A stretch of DNA of 64,000 nucleotides from Prochlorococcus sp. scB243_495K23 (GTDB lineage: Bacteria; Cyanobacteriota; Cyanobacteriia; PCC-6307; Cyanobiaceae), in contig JFLW01000003.1 of NCBI GenBank assembly GCA_000635495.1, positions 124,001-188,000 of the forward strand, written 5' to 3'. Numbering within the stretch: position 1 is the stretch's first letter; each line of letters opens with the position of its first letter. The notes under the pieces were generated by a model that was not told where the DNA came from, did not search any database, and was given only the letters and a program-made list of their open reading frames with translations. The translations under genes were made by a program, and so were the position numbers. Positions 35,436 to 45,304 of the stretch are shown here, one piece after another.

Positions 35436-37769
35436 TTAATCTTTTGGTTTAGCAAGAGGAAGCAAGCACTTATCTGAATCACAACCTGCTGGTCCTGCTT
35501 CAGATAGTTCTCCAACATCATATTTATTAAGAGCGTCAAAGAAATCGTTATTGACTTTCCTTTCTATTACTTTATTCTGCAATGATATATATTCCTCTTT
35601 ACTTATTGGTTCAAAGGGTAATCTCGGAAAAGTAGCGTTAGCACTAAATCTAGCAAGCAATGCTGCTGAAATATATCCCTCATTATTTTCTATTGCATTA
35701 TGAATAGCCTTAGCTAAATCCTCGATTTCATTTTCTCTAAATTCTACGGTTGCAGAGGTATTATGCTCTGTGTAAAATTTCTGCACTTGCATGTAAAAAT
35801 CAAATTGAGCTAATGCTGAGAAATTATTGATGTCTATTTGGTCTGCGCCGTCTATATTTGCCCAACTAACTTCTGTAGGGATTTCAACTAACCATTCTGT
35901 ACATCTTGGATCAAATGGATTATCGAGCAAGCAACCATTTTCATCTTTATCAGATTGAGATGGAACAACTGAGTAACCATAATCCATGCAAGCTAAAGCG
36001 ATTGGATCATTTTTCCTGAAAGTTATTCTTCTTATGAATCTTTGAGCCTTTGGAGGATGCCATCCTGGAGCTGCTCCAGTAAGAAGACTTTTAGTTCCAG
36101 CTGGCTGAACTGTTGTGCATCTATTTGGTCTCCTTAGATTATGCTTATCACAATATTCCCATACAGTTTCTTTTACTATTTTTCTCCAAGAATCTAAGAA
36201 TTTAGCTTCCTTTTCTTTGAAGGCCTTCCCTTCTTCGCTATTAGGCCTTCCTGCTTCCCACCATTTCAACCATGGCGTCCCAAAGGCATGGACACAAAAA
36301 TCAAATAATCCAGTGAAACTAACTCCTACAATAGGATCATATTCCCTACTTTTTCTATAACGTTCAACTTCAAATTCATGATTAAGTAAGCATGCTACAG
36401 AAAGAGCGGCTGCTTTAAAAGCTTTTTTTTGCTCTTCAAAATTTCCTGGATCAATCTGATTTAAATGAACTTCAGCTAAATTGCAATGGAAATCATTTCC
36501 CAAGATCTCCCCACAAGGGTTAAGTCCATATCGGCTCATCCTGTGGTCTAACTCTTCTTCAGAAAAAGGACCATAACTACTATTTATCCAATTTCTCGCT
36601 TCATCCTTGCCTTGTTCTGAGTAGATTTCAATAAATTCCTTTCTCAATTCATCATCTTTGAGAATATCTGCATTTGACCTTGCGATTGCTTCTGGTGCAA
36701 ATTGAATGGCTCCCTCACCAGAATGGAATTGTTTTGTTACTGCATCCAAAACAGTTTGGTAAGTGGGTTTTGTATGGTAAACCCTAGTATGATTGGCCAT
36801 TCTGAGGGCATCTTTTTCAGGATCTATTCTCCAATTACCATTCTCATCTTGACTCCATAAATTTTCTTTTGCTGATGCGGCTTCCTTATCATCTGAAGCA
36901 AATTGTCTCATTCCAGCACTTCTTCTTATATTCCCAGCAACTATGGTTACTGCAGCTTCATCAATTAATAAACAACACTCTACTGTACTTAATTTCCTAC
37001 CAATTGCCTTTCCAAGAAGTGATGCGACTCTAGAGTAAAGATCTTTCAATTTGATAGGATTTGCCATACCACCAAAACCTTTTAATGATTCTCCCGCAGG
37101 CCTAATATCTTCCAAATCAATATAAACATCAATTTCTCTTTCAAGACTCTCGTTACTTGATGCCTCAAGAAGATATTTATAGCTATCTACCCATCCTCTT
37201 CTGCTATCTCCAACTTTGATATGAAGATCTTTTCCTTTAATTTCTAATGATGACTTTTCTTCTCTTTGATCTTTAGGAGTTATTCCAACTTCACTGACTG
37301 ATTTAATGTTTATTTTGTTAATTACCGTAGGTAGATTATTTATAAAATGAGGCTCAATTATTGCACCTGTTCCACATCCCATCATTGCTAAGTCCATCAT
37401 TAATGCGAAGGCTTCCCAATCAATTAAGTTTGTTGAGGTACAGTTGTATGCTCCTGAGAAATTTTGGTTCTTATTAATCCAAGGGGTTCCGCCTATCCAT
37501 AACCATCTTCCTGAAGGTTGAGCTTTTTGGTTACTTTGCATCTCTCTCATTAGGATTAATTCTTCTTCAGAAAGTTTTCCTAATTCTTTTAATCCCGATA
37601 AATTCCTTTCGCCTACTTCGCTCCAGTTCTCCCTTTTGCCAGATGAAGTTTTTCTACTATAAGATCTGAAAAAAACTGGGTAAGCAGCTGGCGCAGTCTT
37701 TGGAAAATCATCTTTTTTAAGATTATTGGAATTGCTCTCTGAAGAAGCTTTATTTGGTGCAACAGTCAC
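35436..37769 (-). CDS. nrdJ: Adenosylcobalamin-dependent ribonucleotide reductase (class II)
   Basis: Makes deoxyribonucleotides using vitamin B12. The frame is open to an upstream ATG at 37832, but family proteins begin MTVAPNK, which matches GTG at 37769, giving 777 residues. Motifs include GTPWINKNQNFSGAYNC, CGTGAIIEPHF, IRRSAGMRQF, SRYGLNPCGEIL with the active-site asparagine/cysteine/glutamate (NPCGE), and TVQPAGTKSLLTG. The Cys-rich C-terminus (AGCDSDKC) serves thioredoxin reduction. B12 dependence ties it to cbiX in this window. Divergent from the methyltransferase gene. Confidence 0.95.
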   Translation of the reverse strand: MTVAPNKASSESNSNNLKKDDFPKTAPAAYPVFFRSYSRKTSSGKRENWSEVGERNLSGLKELGKLSEEELILMREMQSNQKAQPSGRWLWIGGTPWINKNQNFSGAYNCTSTNLIDWEAFALMMDLAMMGCGTGAIIEPHFINNLPTVINKINIKSVSEVGITPKDQREEKSSLEIKGKDLHIKVGDSRRGWVDSYKYLLEASSNESLEREIDVYIDLEDIRPAGESLKGFGGMANPIKLKDLYSRVASLLGKAIGRKLSTVECCLLIDEAAVTIVAGNIRRSAGMRQFASDDKEAASAKENLWSQDENGNWRIDPEKDALRMANHTRVYHTKPTYQTVLDAVTKQFHSGEGAIQFAPEAIARSNADILKDDELRKEFIEIYSEQGKDEARNWINSSYGPFSEEELDHRMSRYGLNPCGEILGNDFHCNLAEVHLNQIDPGNFEEQKKAFKAAALSVACLLNHEFEVERYRKSREYDPIVGVSFTGLFDFCVHAFGTPWLKWWEAGRPNSEEGKAFKEKEAKFLDSWRKIVKETVWEYCDKHNLRRPNRCTTVQPAGTKSLLTGAAPGWHPPKAQRFIRRITFRKNDPIALACMDYGYSVVPSQSDKDENGCLLDNPFDPRCTEWLVEIPTEVSWANIDGADQIDINNFSALAQFDFYMQVQKFYTEHNTSATVEFRENEIEDLAKAIHNAIENNEGYISAALLARFSANATFPRLPFEPISKEEYISLQNKVIERKVNNDFFDALNKYDVGELSEAGPAGCDSDKCLLPLAKPKD

Positions 37770-37903
37770 GATAAAAAAAACGTATGTAAATAACCCGTAC
37801 TGGAAGAATAACTCTACCTGTGGCGTCTGCAACTATTCTTACCACTATTTAACGGTTTGTGTAGAATTATGTTTAATATGAAATCTTTGTTTCAAGAAAG
37901 GAT

Positions 37904-38599
37904 ATGGAAAGAGTCCCCGAACCTGAATTAATGGAAGATAAAGAGCAGGTCATTTCTTATGACGAAGCTGATTTTACAGAAGGGGAAGTTAATCTAATTA
38001 ATCAAATAAATCAATATCTTTTGAAAAAAAATATTTCTTTAGGTAAAAAAGATTTAATAGTTGATTTAGGATGTGGCCCAGGAAATATTTCTGAGAAGTT
38101 AGCAATAAAATGGCCTAATACTGCAGTTGTAGGAATAGATGGTTCTAAAGAGATGATTTTGAGAGCAGAATATAATAAAAGTATTTCTACTAATCAAAAA
38201 AAATTAAAAAATTTACGCTACATTTGTTCTGACATCAAAGACATTAAATCAAATAATTTTTTATTTAAAAAAAGAATTAGTTTACTTGTAAGCAACAGTT
38301 TGATTCATCACATTACCAATCTTGAAGATTTCTTCAACACAATAAGAATTTTATCTAGTAAAATTACTGTAAATTTTCACAAGGACTTAAAAAGGCCATT
38401 AGATGAAAAGTCTGCTTTAGAACTCAAAGCACAATGTTCAACTAAATATAATGAGATTTTAACTAATGATTATTATGCCTCTTTAAGAGCTTCTTATACT
38501 TTCAAAGAGTTAAAAAATTTCATCTTAGAGAATGATCTATCTTCTTTAGATGTGTTTGAGGAAGGTGAAAATTATTTAATAGTCTATGGTAATGTTTAA
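37904..38599 (+). CDS. Class I SAM-dependent methyltransferase
   Basis: 231 residues. N-terminus MERVPEPELMEDKEQV is typical of a cyanobacterial methyltransferase group. Motif I is VDLGCGPGNIS (about 49-59), followed by VVGIDGSKEMI (motif II) and an acidic loop ICSDIKDI. LLVSNSLIHHITNLEDF is motif IV-like. The target is unknown. It is divergent from nrdJ and 31 bases upstream of prfC. Confidence 0.85.
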   Translation: MERVPEPELMEDKEQVISYDEADFTEGEVNLINQINQYLLKKNISLGKKDLIVDLGCGPGNISEKLAIKWPNTAVVGIDGSKEMILRAEYNKSISTNQKKLKNLRYICSDIKDIKSNNFLFKKRISLLVSNSLIHHITNLEDFFNTIRILSSKITVNFHKDLKRPLDEKSALELKAQCSTKYNEILTNDYYASLRASYTFKELKNFILENDLSSLDVFEEGENYLIVYGNV

Positions 38600-38630
38600 G
38601 AACTAAGTGAAAGGCCCTTATATTATATAA

Positions 38631-40268
38631 ATGAGCTTAGATACTAAAATTCTAAATAATAAAGAAATACTGGATGCGGTAAATAAAAGAAGAAATTTTG
38701 CTATTATTTCCCATCCAGATGCTGGGAAAACGACTCTTACCGAGAAGCTTCTTTTGTATGGAGGTGCCATTCAACAGGCAGGAGCAGTAAAAGCTAGAGG
38801 TAATCAGAGAAAAGCCACCTCAGACTGGATGGAACTTGAGAAACAAAGAGGTATTTCTATTACATCAACTGTATTGCAATTTGAATATGAAAGATCTGTA
38901 ATTAATCTATTAGATACACCAGGACACCAAGATTTCTCCGAAGATACTTATAGAACATTAGCTGCTGCTGATAATGCAGTTATGTTGGAAGATGCTGCTA
39001 AAGGACTAGAACCTCAAACTAGAAAATTGTTTGAAGTTTGCAAGATGCGAAAAATACCAATATTTACTTTCATAAATAAAATGGATAGACCAGGAAGAGA
39101 GCCATTTTCTTTACTTGATGAAATTGAATCAGAACTTGGATTAAATACCCTACCTATAAACTGGCCAATTGGGAGTGGCGAGGAATTTAGAGGGGTTATT
39201 GATAGATTTTCGAGAGAGGTGATTTTATTTGATAAAGCAGTGAGAGGGAAACAATCGAATGAGAAAAGATTAAGTCTTGAAGATAAAGAGCTATCAAAAT
39301 ATGTAGAGAGAGATTTACTTGAAAACTCACTTGAAGAATTGGAGGTTCTTGATGCGGCAGGATCTAAATTTGAAAAGGAAAAAGTTTTTAATGGCTCTTT
39401 AACCCCAGTTTTCTTTGGATCTGCCATGACTAATTTTGGCGTAAGGCCATTTTTAGATAGTTTTTTAAAAATGGCACAAAAACCAACTTCAAGAAATAGT
39501 AATAAGGGGGATATTGAACCTGCAAGCGATGAATTTAGTGGGTTTGTTTTTAAGCTTCAGGCAAATATGGATCCAAAGCACAGAGATAGGGTTGCTTTTA
39601 TAAGAGTTTGTAGTGGCAAATTTGAAAAGGATATGTCAGTTAAACATTCCAGAACTGGGAAAACAATTAGATTATCAAGACCACAAAAAATATTTGGGCA
39701 AGATAGAGAAGTAGTTGATGATGCCTATCCCGGAGATGTTATTGGTTTAAATAATCCAGGGATGTTTTCTATTGGAGATACTCTTTATACGGGAACTCAT
39801 CTGGAATATGAGGGTATACCATCCTTTAGTCCTGAAATATTCAGCTGGCTAAGAAATCCAAATCCCTCAGCATTTAAAAACTTTAGAAAGGGTGTTAATG
39901 AACTTCGAGAAGAAGGCGCTGTTCAGATTCTTTATGACTTTGATGAGAGTAAAAGAGACCCTATTCTCGCAGCCGTTGGTCAATTGCAGCTGGAGGTAGT
40001 AACTCACAGATTAAAAAGTGAATATGGTGTAGATGCAAATCTTGAAGCAATGCCATATCAATTGGCTAGATGGATTTCTGATGGATGGCCAGCCATTGAA
40101 AAACTAGGCAGAATATTCAACTGTAAAATAGTTAAAGATTGTTGGAATAGGCCAGTTATTCTTTTCAAAAATGAGTGGAATCTAAATCAGTTTGTTGAAG
40201 ACAATAATCAATTAAATTTAAACAAAGTTGCGCCCGTTGTTAGTGGAGTCGAACCAATTGTTTTATAA
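38631..40268 (+). CDS. prfC: Peptide chain release factor 3
   Basis: Translational GTPase that recycles RF1/RF2 from the ribosome. G1 is [13 protein letters not shown] (residues about 25-37), switch [12 protein letters not shown]4 NKMD, followed by the RF3-specific [15 protein letters not shown] and a C-terminal domain ending in VSGVEPIV. Length (545) is as expected. It follows the methyltransferase by 31 bases and may share its promoter. Confidence 0.96.
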   Translation: MSLDTKILNNKEILDAVNKRRNFAIISHPDAGKTTLTEKLLLYGGAIQQAGAVKARGNQRKATSDWMELEKQRGISITSTVLQFEYERSVINLLDTPGHQDFSEDTYRTLAAADNAVMLEDAAKGLEPQTRKLFEVCKMRKIPIFTFINKMDRPGREPFSLLDEIESELGLNTLPINWPIGSGEEFRGVIDRFSREVILFDKAVRGKQSNEKRLSLEDKELSKYVERDLLENSLEELEVLDAAGSKFEKEKVFNGSLTPVFFGSAMTNFGVRPFLDSFLKMAQKPTSRNSNKGDIEPASDEFSGFVFKLQANMDPKHRDRVAFIRVCSGKFEKDMSVKHSRTGKTIRLSRPQKIFGQDREVVDDAYPGDVIGLNNPGMFSIGDTLYTGTHLEYEGIPSFSPEIFSWLRNPNPSAFKNFRKGVNELREEGAVQILYDFDESKRDPILAAVGQLQLEVVTHRLKSEYGVDANLEAMPYQLARWISDGWPAIEKLGRIFNCKIVKDCWNRPVILFKNEWNLNQFVEDNNQLNLNKVAPVVSGVEPIVL

Positions 40269-40319
40269 AGTCTTAATAGATTATAAAATTAGTTAATCTG
40301 TTAGCATTGGTAAAAAATT

Positions 40320-40994
40320 TTGGATTCAAACAGTAATAAAAATAATAACGAAAAATCACCTTATGAAATTTTAGGTGTAAAAGAAGGTGCTGCTTTTGAG
40401 GATATTCAGAAGGCTAGAGATATTAAAGTTAAAGAGGCTGGTGAAGACTTAATTTTAAAAGCGAAAATAGAATCTTCCTTTGATCAATTACTCATGGGTA
40501 GTTTGAAAGCCAGGCAATCAGGAAATGTAAGCTATGAAGCTGTGAGTGCCTCAAAAAAAGAAAAGCAAATTAATCAATTTACCAATAATAACTTCCCACT
40601 TCTTTCTAAGATAAAAAATTTAAATAATAACTCTAACAATTCAAGTCAGTATAATCTGCCAAAAATAACTACCCCCTCATTTGATAATCTTTCAATAAAA
40701 ATATCTGTTGGGCTATTATTTTTAATTTTGTTATTTATCAGTCCCGACTCTAATAATAGACTTTTACTCTCTATCTCAACATTAATACTTACCTATACTC
40801 AAATTAAATCAGGTAAAAGATTTATAGGTTCTCTGGGTTGGAGTATTACCTTTCTTTCGATAGGATTAATATTTGGCGGATTGCTTGAAAATAATTCTTT
40901 CATTCAGGAGGTATCAAACAACTCTTTATCAATAGAAAAAATTCAAAGTATTCCGGCCATGGTTATTTTATGGCTAGGCGTAATTTTCTTATGA
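40320..40994 (+). CDS. CPP1-like (DUF3353) J-like membrane protein
   Basis: 224 residues. The N-terminal part ([22 protein letters not shown]) is a J-domain-like fold without the HPD motif; the middle is Asn/Ser-rich; the last 100 residues contain about three or four membrane helices ([39 protein letters not shown]). This layout fits the chaperone-like protein of POR (CPP1) family, which in plants supports protochlorophyllide oxidoreductase. The start is TTG at 40320. Its end overlaps the hslO end by six bases. Confidence 0.82.
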   Translation: MDSNSNKNNNEKSPYEILGVKEGAAFEDIQKARDIKVKEAGEDLILKAKIESSFDQLLMGSLKARQSGNVSYEAVSASKKEKQINQFTNNNFPLLSKIKNLNNNSNNSSQYNLPKITTPSFDNLSIKISVGLLFLILLFISPDSNNRLLLSISTLILTYTQIKSGKRFIGSLGWSITFLSIGLIFGGLLENNSFIQEVSNNSLSIEKIQSIPAMVILWLGVIFL

Positions 40995-41897
40995 TTGATT
41001 TTCTATCATCGATTTAATTTCTTCATAATTTATAAGATATTTATTTTTACAAAATTCACAAACCAACTCTGCTTTGCCATCTTTCTTGAGGATGTCCTCT
41101 AGCTCGCTCTTATCTAGCATTTTCATCGCATTTAAACTTCTTTGTTTGGAACACTTGCATTTAAAACTTACTTCTTGGGAACGGGCTTTTTCAGAGATTG
41201 ATTTATCGTCAATATCGGGAAATATATTTCTAATTAACTCAAGAAGATTATCTTTTGACTTAAATAGATCTTCGCTGAAAGAATTAATTTCTTTGCATCT
41301 TTCTTCAAGTAGTGAGACTAGCAGAGGGTCAGTATCTTTTTTAGGTAAAACTTGAGCTAATAATCCACCACTACAAATAACACTTTTATGTTGAATTTTT
41401 TCTCCAATAAATACAGCAGAGGGAGTTTGTTCTGAATGATATAAATATGAAGCTAAGTCTTCAGCAATATTTCCATTTACTAATTCAACAGTGCTTGTAA
41501 AGGGTTCTCCAAATCCACTATCTCTAATTACATTTAAATATCCTGTACCTAATGCTTTTGTAAAATCAAAAGAATATTTATTATGATCTATTTTGACTAG
41601 GTCCAATTCTAAATTAGGATTCCCTACATAACCCCTAACTTTCCCGTCTCTACCTGCATCAACTAGTAATCCGTTTAAAGGTCCGTCAGATCTAACTCTT
41701 AAAGTGACTCTCCCATGCATTATTTTCATCGAGCTTGCTAAAAGCAGTGAAGCACTAAATGCTCTGCCTAAGATACAGGTGGTTAAGTAAGAAAGGCCGT
41801 GTCTTTTTTTTGCTTCTAAAGAAGATTCTGTTGTTAAGACCGCAACTAATCTTATGCCTCCATTGGCTGCAGTAGCCCGAACTAACTTATCCTGCAT
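40989..41897 (-). CDS. hslO: Redox-regulated chaperone Hsp33
   Basis: 302 residues. N-terminal domain from [20 protein letters not shown] through [19 protein letters not shown]; the C-terminal zinc/redox switch has KCKCSKQRS and VCEFCKNKY (two CxC/CxxC pairs near 248-284). Oxidation of these cysteines activates its holdase function. It is followed on the minus strand after a 11-base start overlap with the ABC ATPase gene, suggesting co-transcription. Confidence 0.96.
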   Translation of the reverse strand: MQDKLVRATAANGGIRLVAVLTTESSLEAKKRHGLSYLTTCILGRAFSASLLLASSMKIMHGRVTLRVRSDGPLNGLLVDAGRDGKVRGYVGNPNLELDLVKIDHNKYSFDFTKALGTGYLNVIRDSGFGEPFTSTVELVNGNIAEDLASYLYHSEQTPSAVFIGEKIQHKSVICSGGLLAQVLPKKDTDPLLVSLLEERCKEINSFSEDLFKSKDNLLELIRNIFPDIDDKSISEKARSQEVSFKCKCSKQRSLNAMKMLDKSELEDILKKDGKAELVCEFCKNKYLINYEEIKSMIENQS

Positions 41898-42534
41898 GAT
41901 TTTCTTTCATAAAATTTTTGATTTTCCCTTTTTCCAAGAATAATATCCTAGAAGGAATTCCCTCAAATAAGGCAGGTTCATGAGTAACAATAATAATTGT
42001 ATTTTTATTTTTTAAATCAAGAATTAAATTCTTCACATCATTTCTCATTGAATAGTCTAATCCAGCAGTTGGTTCATCAAGTAAAAGAATTGAGGGGTTT
42101 CTAAGTAGTTGAACTGCTACAGCTAACCGCCTTTGTTGTCCGCCACTTAGCTGTTCTGGTGGTTGAGTCATATTAATTTTTTTCAAACCAACTTTATTTA
42201 AAACTATTTCTATATTTTTTTCTCTTAAAGATTTATGGCCTATTTTTAATTCTTTACCAATAGTTGTACCTATAAAGTATCTTTCAGGAAATTGGAATAC
42301 TACTCCACAAAACCATCTTCTTTGTCTAGAAGACAAAATTTTATTCTTCCAAGTAATTTTTCCCTTTTGCGGATTTGTTAATCCGCTTATTATTTCGAGT
42401 AGTGTTGTTTTCCCAGAACCACTATTGCCGCAAATTAAAATGATTTCATTTTCATGAACTTTTAAATTTAAATTGTCTATTATTTTTCTTTCACCAGTTT
42501 GGGGTTGATAAGATATTTCTTTTAAATCAAGCAT
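41887..42534 (-). CDS. ABC transporter ATPase (CbiO/EcfA-like)
   Basis: 215 residues with Walker [10 protein letters not shown] (36-44), Q-loop FQFPERYF, signature [12 protein letters not shown], Walker [12 protein letters not shown] and the H-loop histidine in VTHEP. It resembles the cyanobacterial/plastid ABCI11-type cobalt/ECF ATPases. No permease is next to it, so the partner is encoded elsewhere. It overlaps hslO by 11 bases. Confidence 0.85.
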   Translation of the reverse strand: MLDLKEISYQPQTGERKIIDNLNLKVHENEIILICGNSGSGKTTLLEIISGLTNPQKGKITWKNKILSSRQRRWFCGVVFQFPERYFIGTTIGKELKIGHKSLREKNIEIVLNKVGLKKINMTQPPEQLSGGQQRRLAVAVQLLRNPSILLLDEPTAGLDYSMRNDVKNLILDLKNKNTIIIVTHEPALFEGIPSRILFLEKGKIKNFMKENHAG

Positions 42535-42617
42535 TATTAATTAAGTTATAAGTATGAATTTGAATCTAGTAATAACTTACTTATAATAGCTGTAGATCTA
42601 AAAAGATATTAGTCAAT

Positions 42618-43061
42618 ATGAATATTATTTTTAGGGAAGTTGATCCTTTTAATTGTTGGATATGGATCAGGTTTTCTGAATCACCAACTCAAGACGAAAA
42701 AAATTATTTAGATGGTGTTTTTGATAGTTGGTACGTTTTAGGAAGGTTAGGTGGATTTAATTCTGAAAATTTGCAAACTCATGAAGAGGGTTCCGATCTA
42801 AGTTGGATGTCCTATGATAATGACCAAAAAAATGCATCTCTTCCAGCCTTAATGCATAATTTAGGAATTATGGAATATCAAAATCTTTGGGGAAGATGTT
42901 GGGTTGATTTTGGAACTTCAGACTCCATTTCAATAGATATATTAATTAATTCTTTGAATGAGATATCAAATAATTATGTAAAAATTGAAGAGTTAATTAT
43001 TGGGGGTGAAAATAATGATTGGTCAGTTGAAGAACATGAAGATTTAGTTTTCAAAGATTAA
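42618..43061 (+). CDS. DUF3531 protein
   Basis: 147 residues. Matches the cyanobacterial/plastid DUF3531 family: REVDPFNCWIWIRF, LDGVFDSWYVLGRLGGFN, LPALMHNLGIMEYQNLWGRCWVD. Soluble, acidic, no catalytic motif known. It is nine bases upstream of rsmE and presumably co-transcribed with it. Confidence 0.85.
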   Translation: MNIIFREVDPFNCWIWIRFSESPTQDEKNYLDGVFDSWYVLGRLGGFNSENLQTHEEGSDLSWMSYDNDQKNASLPALMHNLGIMEYQNLWGRCWVDFGTSDSISIDILINSLNEISNNYVKIEELIIGGENNDWSVEEHEDLVFKD

Positions 43062-43070
43062 GTGTTTTAG

Positions 43071-43844
43071 ATGGAAGACTTAACAAGATTAATTATTTCC
43101 CATGAAAGAATTGAAAATATTAAGAACAATAATTTAGAACTTTCTAAAGAAGAGGCTCATTATTTAAATAAAGTAATGAGGATAAAAAATGGTAAAAAAA
43201 TATTTATAGCTAACGGAGAGGGTTCATTATGGAAAGCTATAAAAGTTAAAAATGATTGCTTAGAAATATTTAAATCAAAAAAACCTTACTTATTTAAAGA
43301 ACAAGAAACTTACTTATTAGGAATAGCTGTTGTTATACCAAAAAATGGTTTTGAGGATATTTTAAAAATGTGTACTGAAATAGGAATTGATTATATACAG
43401 CCATTATTTTCAGAAAGACAGGTAAACAAAAATTTAAATTTTTCTAGAAAACTTTTGAGATGGAATTTAATTATCAATGAAGCTGTTGAGCAAAGTGAGA
43501 GATTATGGAAACCATCTATTTTAAATGGAATGGATATTATTGAATGGCTAAAAAGTAGAGATAATCAAGAAAGAGTTTCAATTTCTATAACTAGAGAAGA
43601 AACACTATATGACTTAAATCAATGGTTAAGAAAACAACAAGAATTTGGAAATAAAAAAGGAGGTATTTTTTGGAATGTAATTGGTCCTGAAGGGGGTTGG
43701 TCCGCTAAAGAAATTGATTTATTTAAAAAAAATAATATTACCTTTGTTAAGCTTTCCGACACTATCTTGAGAACTTCAACGGCTAGTATTAACGCATCAT
43801 CAATTCTAAATCAGTGGAGAATTGATTTGAAATTAAAGAATTAG
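43071..43844 (+). CDS. rsmE: 16S rRNA m3U1498 methyltransferase RsmE
   Basis: 257 residues of the SPOUT class. N-terminal PUA-like part (HYLNKVMRIKNGKKIFIANG), then GIAVVIPKNGFEDILKMCTEIGI, the active-site region QSERLWKP, and the trefoil-knot SAM site NVIGPEGGWSAKEIDLF and LSDTILRTSTASI. It methylates U1498 of 16S rRNA. Six bases separate it from the DUF92 gene downstream. Confidence 0.93.
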   Translation: MEDLTRLIISHERIENIKNNNLELSKEEAHYLNKVMRIKNGKKIFIANGEGSLWKAIKVKNDCLEIFKSKKPYLFKEQETYLLGIAVVIPKNGFEDILKMCTEIGIDYIQPLFSERQVNKNLNFSRKLLRWNLIINEAVEQSERLWKPSILNGMDIIEWLKSRDNQERVSISITREETLYDLNQWLRKQQEFGNKKGGIFWNVIGPEGGWSAKEIDLFKKNNITFVKLSDTILRTSTASINASSILNQWRIDLKLKN

Positions 43845-43850
43845 ATAAAT

Positions 43851-44594
43851 ATGGATTTAATTAGAAATCAATTTTTTATAGGTTTTTGCATTAATTTTAT
43901 TTTGATTTATATATTTTGTAAGATTCCTTTGATGACAAAAAGTGGTTGGGTAAGTGCAGGCATCTTAGGCACAATTTTGTGGGGATGTTTGTCTTGGCAG
44001 GGATGGATGTCAGTTGTAATTTATTTATTATTTGGATCTCTCGTTACCAAAATAGGTTTTAAATTTAAAAAAGCACAAGGAATTGCTGAAAAAAGAGGCG
44101 GGAGAAGAGGACCTGAGAATGTATGGGGCTCTGCAGCTACAGGATTATTTCTTGCCATTATGACCAAATTTAATGCTGCGAATGTAGTGATGTTTAAAGT
44201 AGGTTTTGCTGCAAGTTTTGCTGCAAAGTTGGCGGATACTTTTGGTAGCGAAATTGGAAAAAGATTTGGTAAAGACACATACTTAATTACTTCACTTAAA
44301 AAGGTGGATAGGGGAACTGAGGGAGGAATAAGTATAGAAGGAACATTAGCTAGTGTTTTGGGATCAATATTTATGGCTTTTATAATGCTTCGTCTATCAA
44401 TTATTTCTACAAAATATCATTTTATAGTTGTTGTAGTTTCTGGATTCTTGGCAACACTTTCTGAAAGTATTATTGGTGCTAAATTTCAAAACAAATATAA
44501 ATTAAGTAATGAATTGGTAAATGCTATTCAGACAAGTATTGCTTCTGTTTTTGCTATCTTTGCTCTTATTTTATATTCATATTTTTTAAATTAA
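43851..44594 (+). CDS. DUF92 / phytyl-phosphate-kinase-like membrane protein
   Basis: 247 residues with about six hydrophobic segments. Family hallmarks: SAGILGTILWGC, KRGGRRGPENVWGSAATG, AAKLADTFGSEIGKRFGK with the conserved DTxGSEIG, and GTEGGISIEGTLAS. Plant VTE6, the phytyl-phosphate kinase that recycles chlorophyll phytol to phytyl diphosphate, belongs to this family, so a similar role in phytol recycling is plausible but inferred. Third gene of the DUF3531-rsmE unit. Confidence 0.85.
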   Translation: MDLIRNQFFIGFCINFILIYIFCKIPLMTKSGWVSAGILGTILWGCLSWQGWMSVVIYLLFGSLVTKIGFKFKKAQGIAEKRGGRRGPENVWGSAATGLFLAIMTKFNAANVVMFKVGFAASFAAKLADTFGSEIGKRFGKDTYLITSLKKVDRGTEGGISIEGTLASVLGSIFMAFIMLRLSIISTKYHFIVVVVSGFLATLSESIIGAKFQNKYKLSNELVNAIQTSIASVFAIFALILYSYFLN

Positions 44595-44610
44595 TAATAT
44601 TTGGAAAGAC

Positions 44611-45255
44611 CTAAGATTCCTTCCATTTTGTAAGAATCTCCCAGCTTTTAAGTCTTTGGAAAAGCCAGAAATGACCTTCGGAATTTAGATGAATTCCATC
44701 ATGCGTAATCCAATTTTTACTCCTTTTATCAGAGTACATTTCTCTAAAAGTAGGAAGAAATGGGACATTCTGATTGAGGCATACTTCCTCCATTCTCCTT
44801 TCATAAGAATTACAAAAATCATTTGAGTACCATAGACATCCTGCGAACGGCATTTTGCTTTCGTCAACTGGTGTCAAACCAATAACAAATACATTTGTTT
44901 GAGAGTTCATTTCATTAATTAGCCTCTCTAATCCATATTCAAATCCATCTATATCTAATTGATGTCTTCCATTTATCTGACCAATTGCTGCAGTGTCGTT
45001 AAGACCTACATTTAGTAGGATTGCTTTAGGTTTATTTCTTCTCGTTTCTCCTCTAGATGACCATTCTTTTTCCCATCTAGATGAAACTTTTTCTATCCCA
45101 TCTCCCCTAACCCCGAGTTGATAAATAACTGGCCCATTTTGGTTATTACCCCAATCTTTTCTAAGCCTCTCACACCATCCACCACCCTCATTATCTCCCC
45201 ATCCATAAACTGAGCTATCTCCAATTACAACAAGCTGTTTTGGTAAACTAATCAC
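44611..45255 (-). CDS. SGNH/GDSL hydrolase
   Basis: 214 residues. Nucleophile block VVIGDSSVYGWGD (S14 in GDSS), block III NVGLNDTAA with the conserved asparagine/glycine, and the catalytic DGIHLNSEGH near the C-terminus. No signal peptide, so cytoplasmic esterase, lipase or acylhydrolase; substrate unknown. It is convergent with the DUF92 gene and separated from phnE by about 50 bases. Confidence 0.87.
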   Translation of the reverse strand: MISLPKQLVVIGDSSVYGWGDNEGGGWCERLRKDWGNNQNGPVIYQLGVRGDGIEKVSSRWEKEWSSRGETRRNKPKAILLNVGLNDTAAIGQINGRHQLDIDGFEYGLERLINEMNSQTNVFVIGLTPVDESKMPFAGCLWYSNDFCNSYERRMEEVCLNQNVPFLPTFREMYSDKRSKNWITHDGIHLNSEGHFWLFQRLKSWEILTKWKES

Positions 45256-45304
45256 TAAAACCGGAAAAAAATAATTACTTGATTTAACAAATTATTCTTA
45301 CAAA

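Noticed and set aside
37770-37832. Upstream ATG for NrdJ at 37832
   Set aside because: The extra 21 residues are hydrophobic and not part of the family N-terminus MTVAPNK, which fits GTG at 37769.
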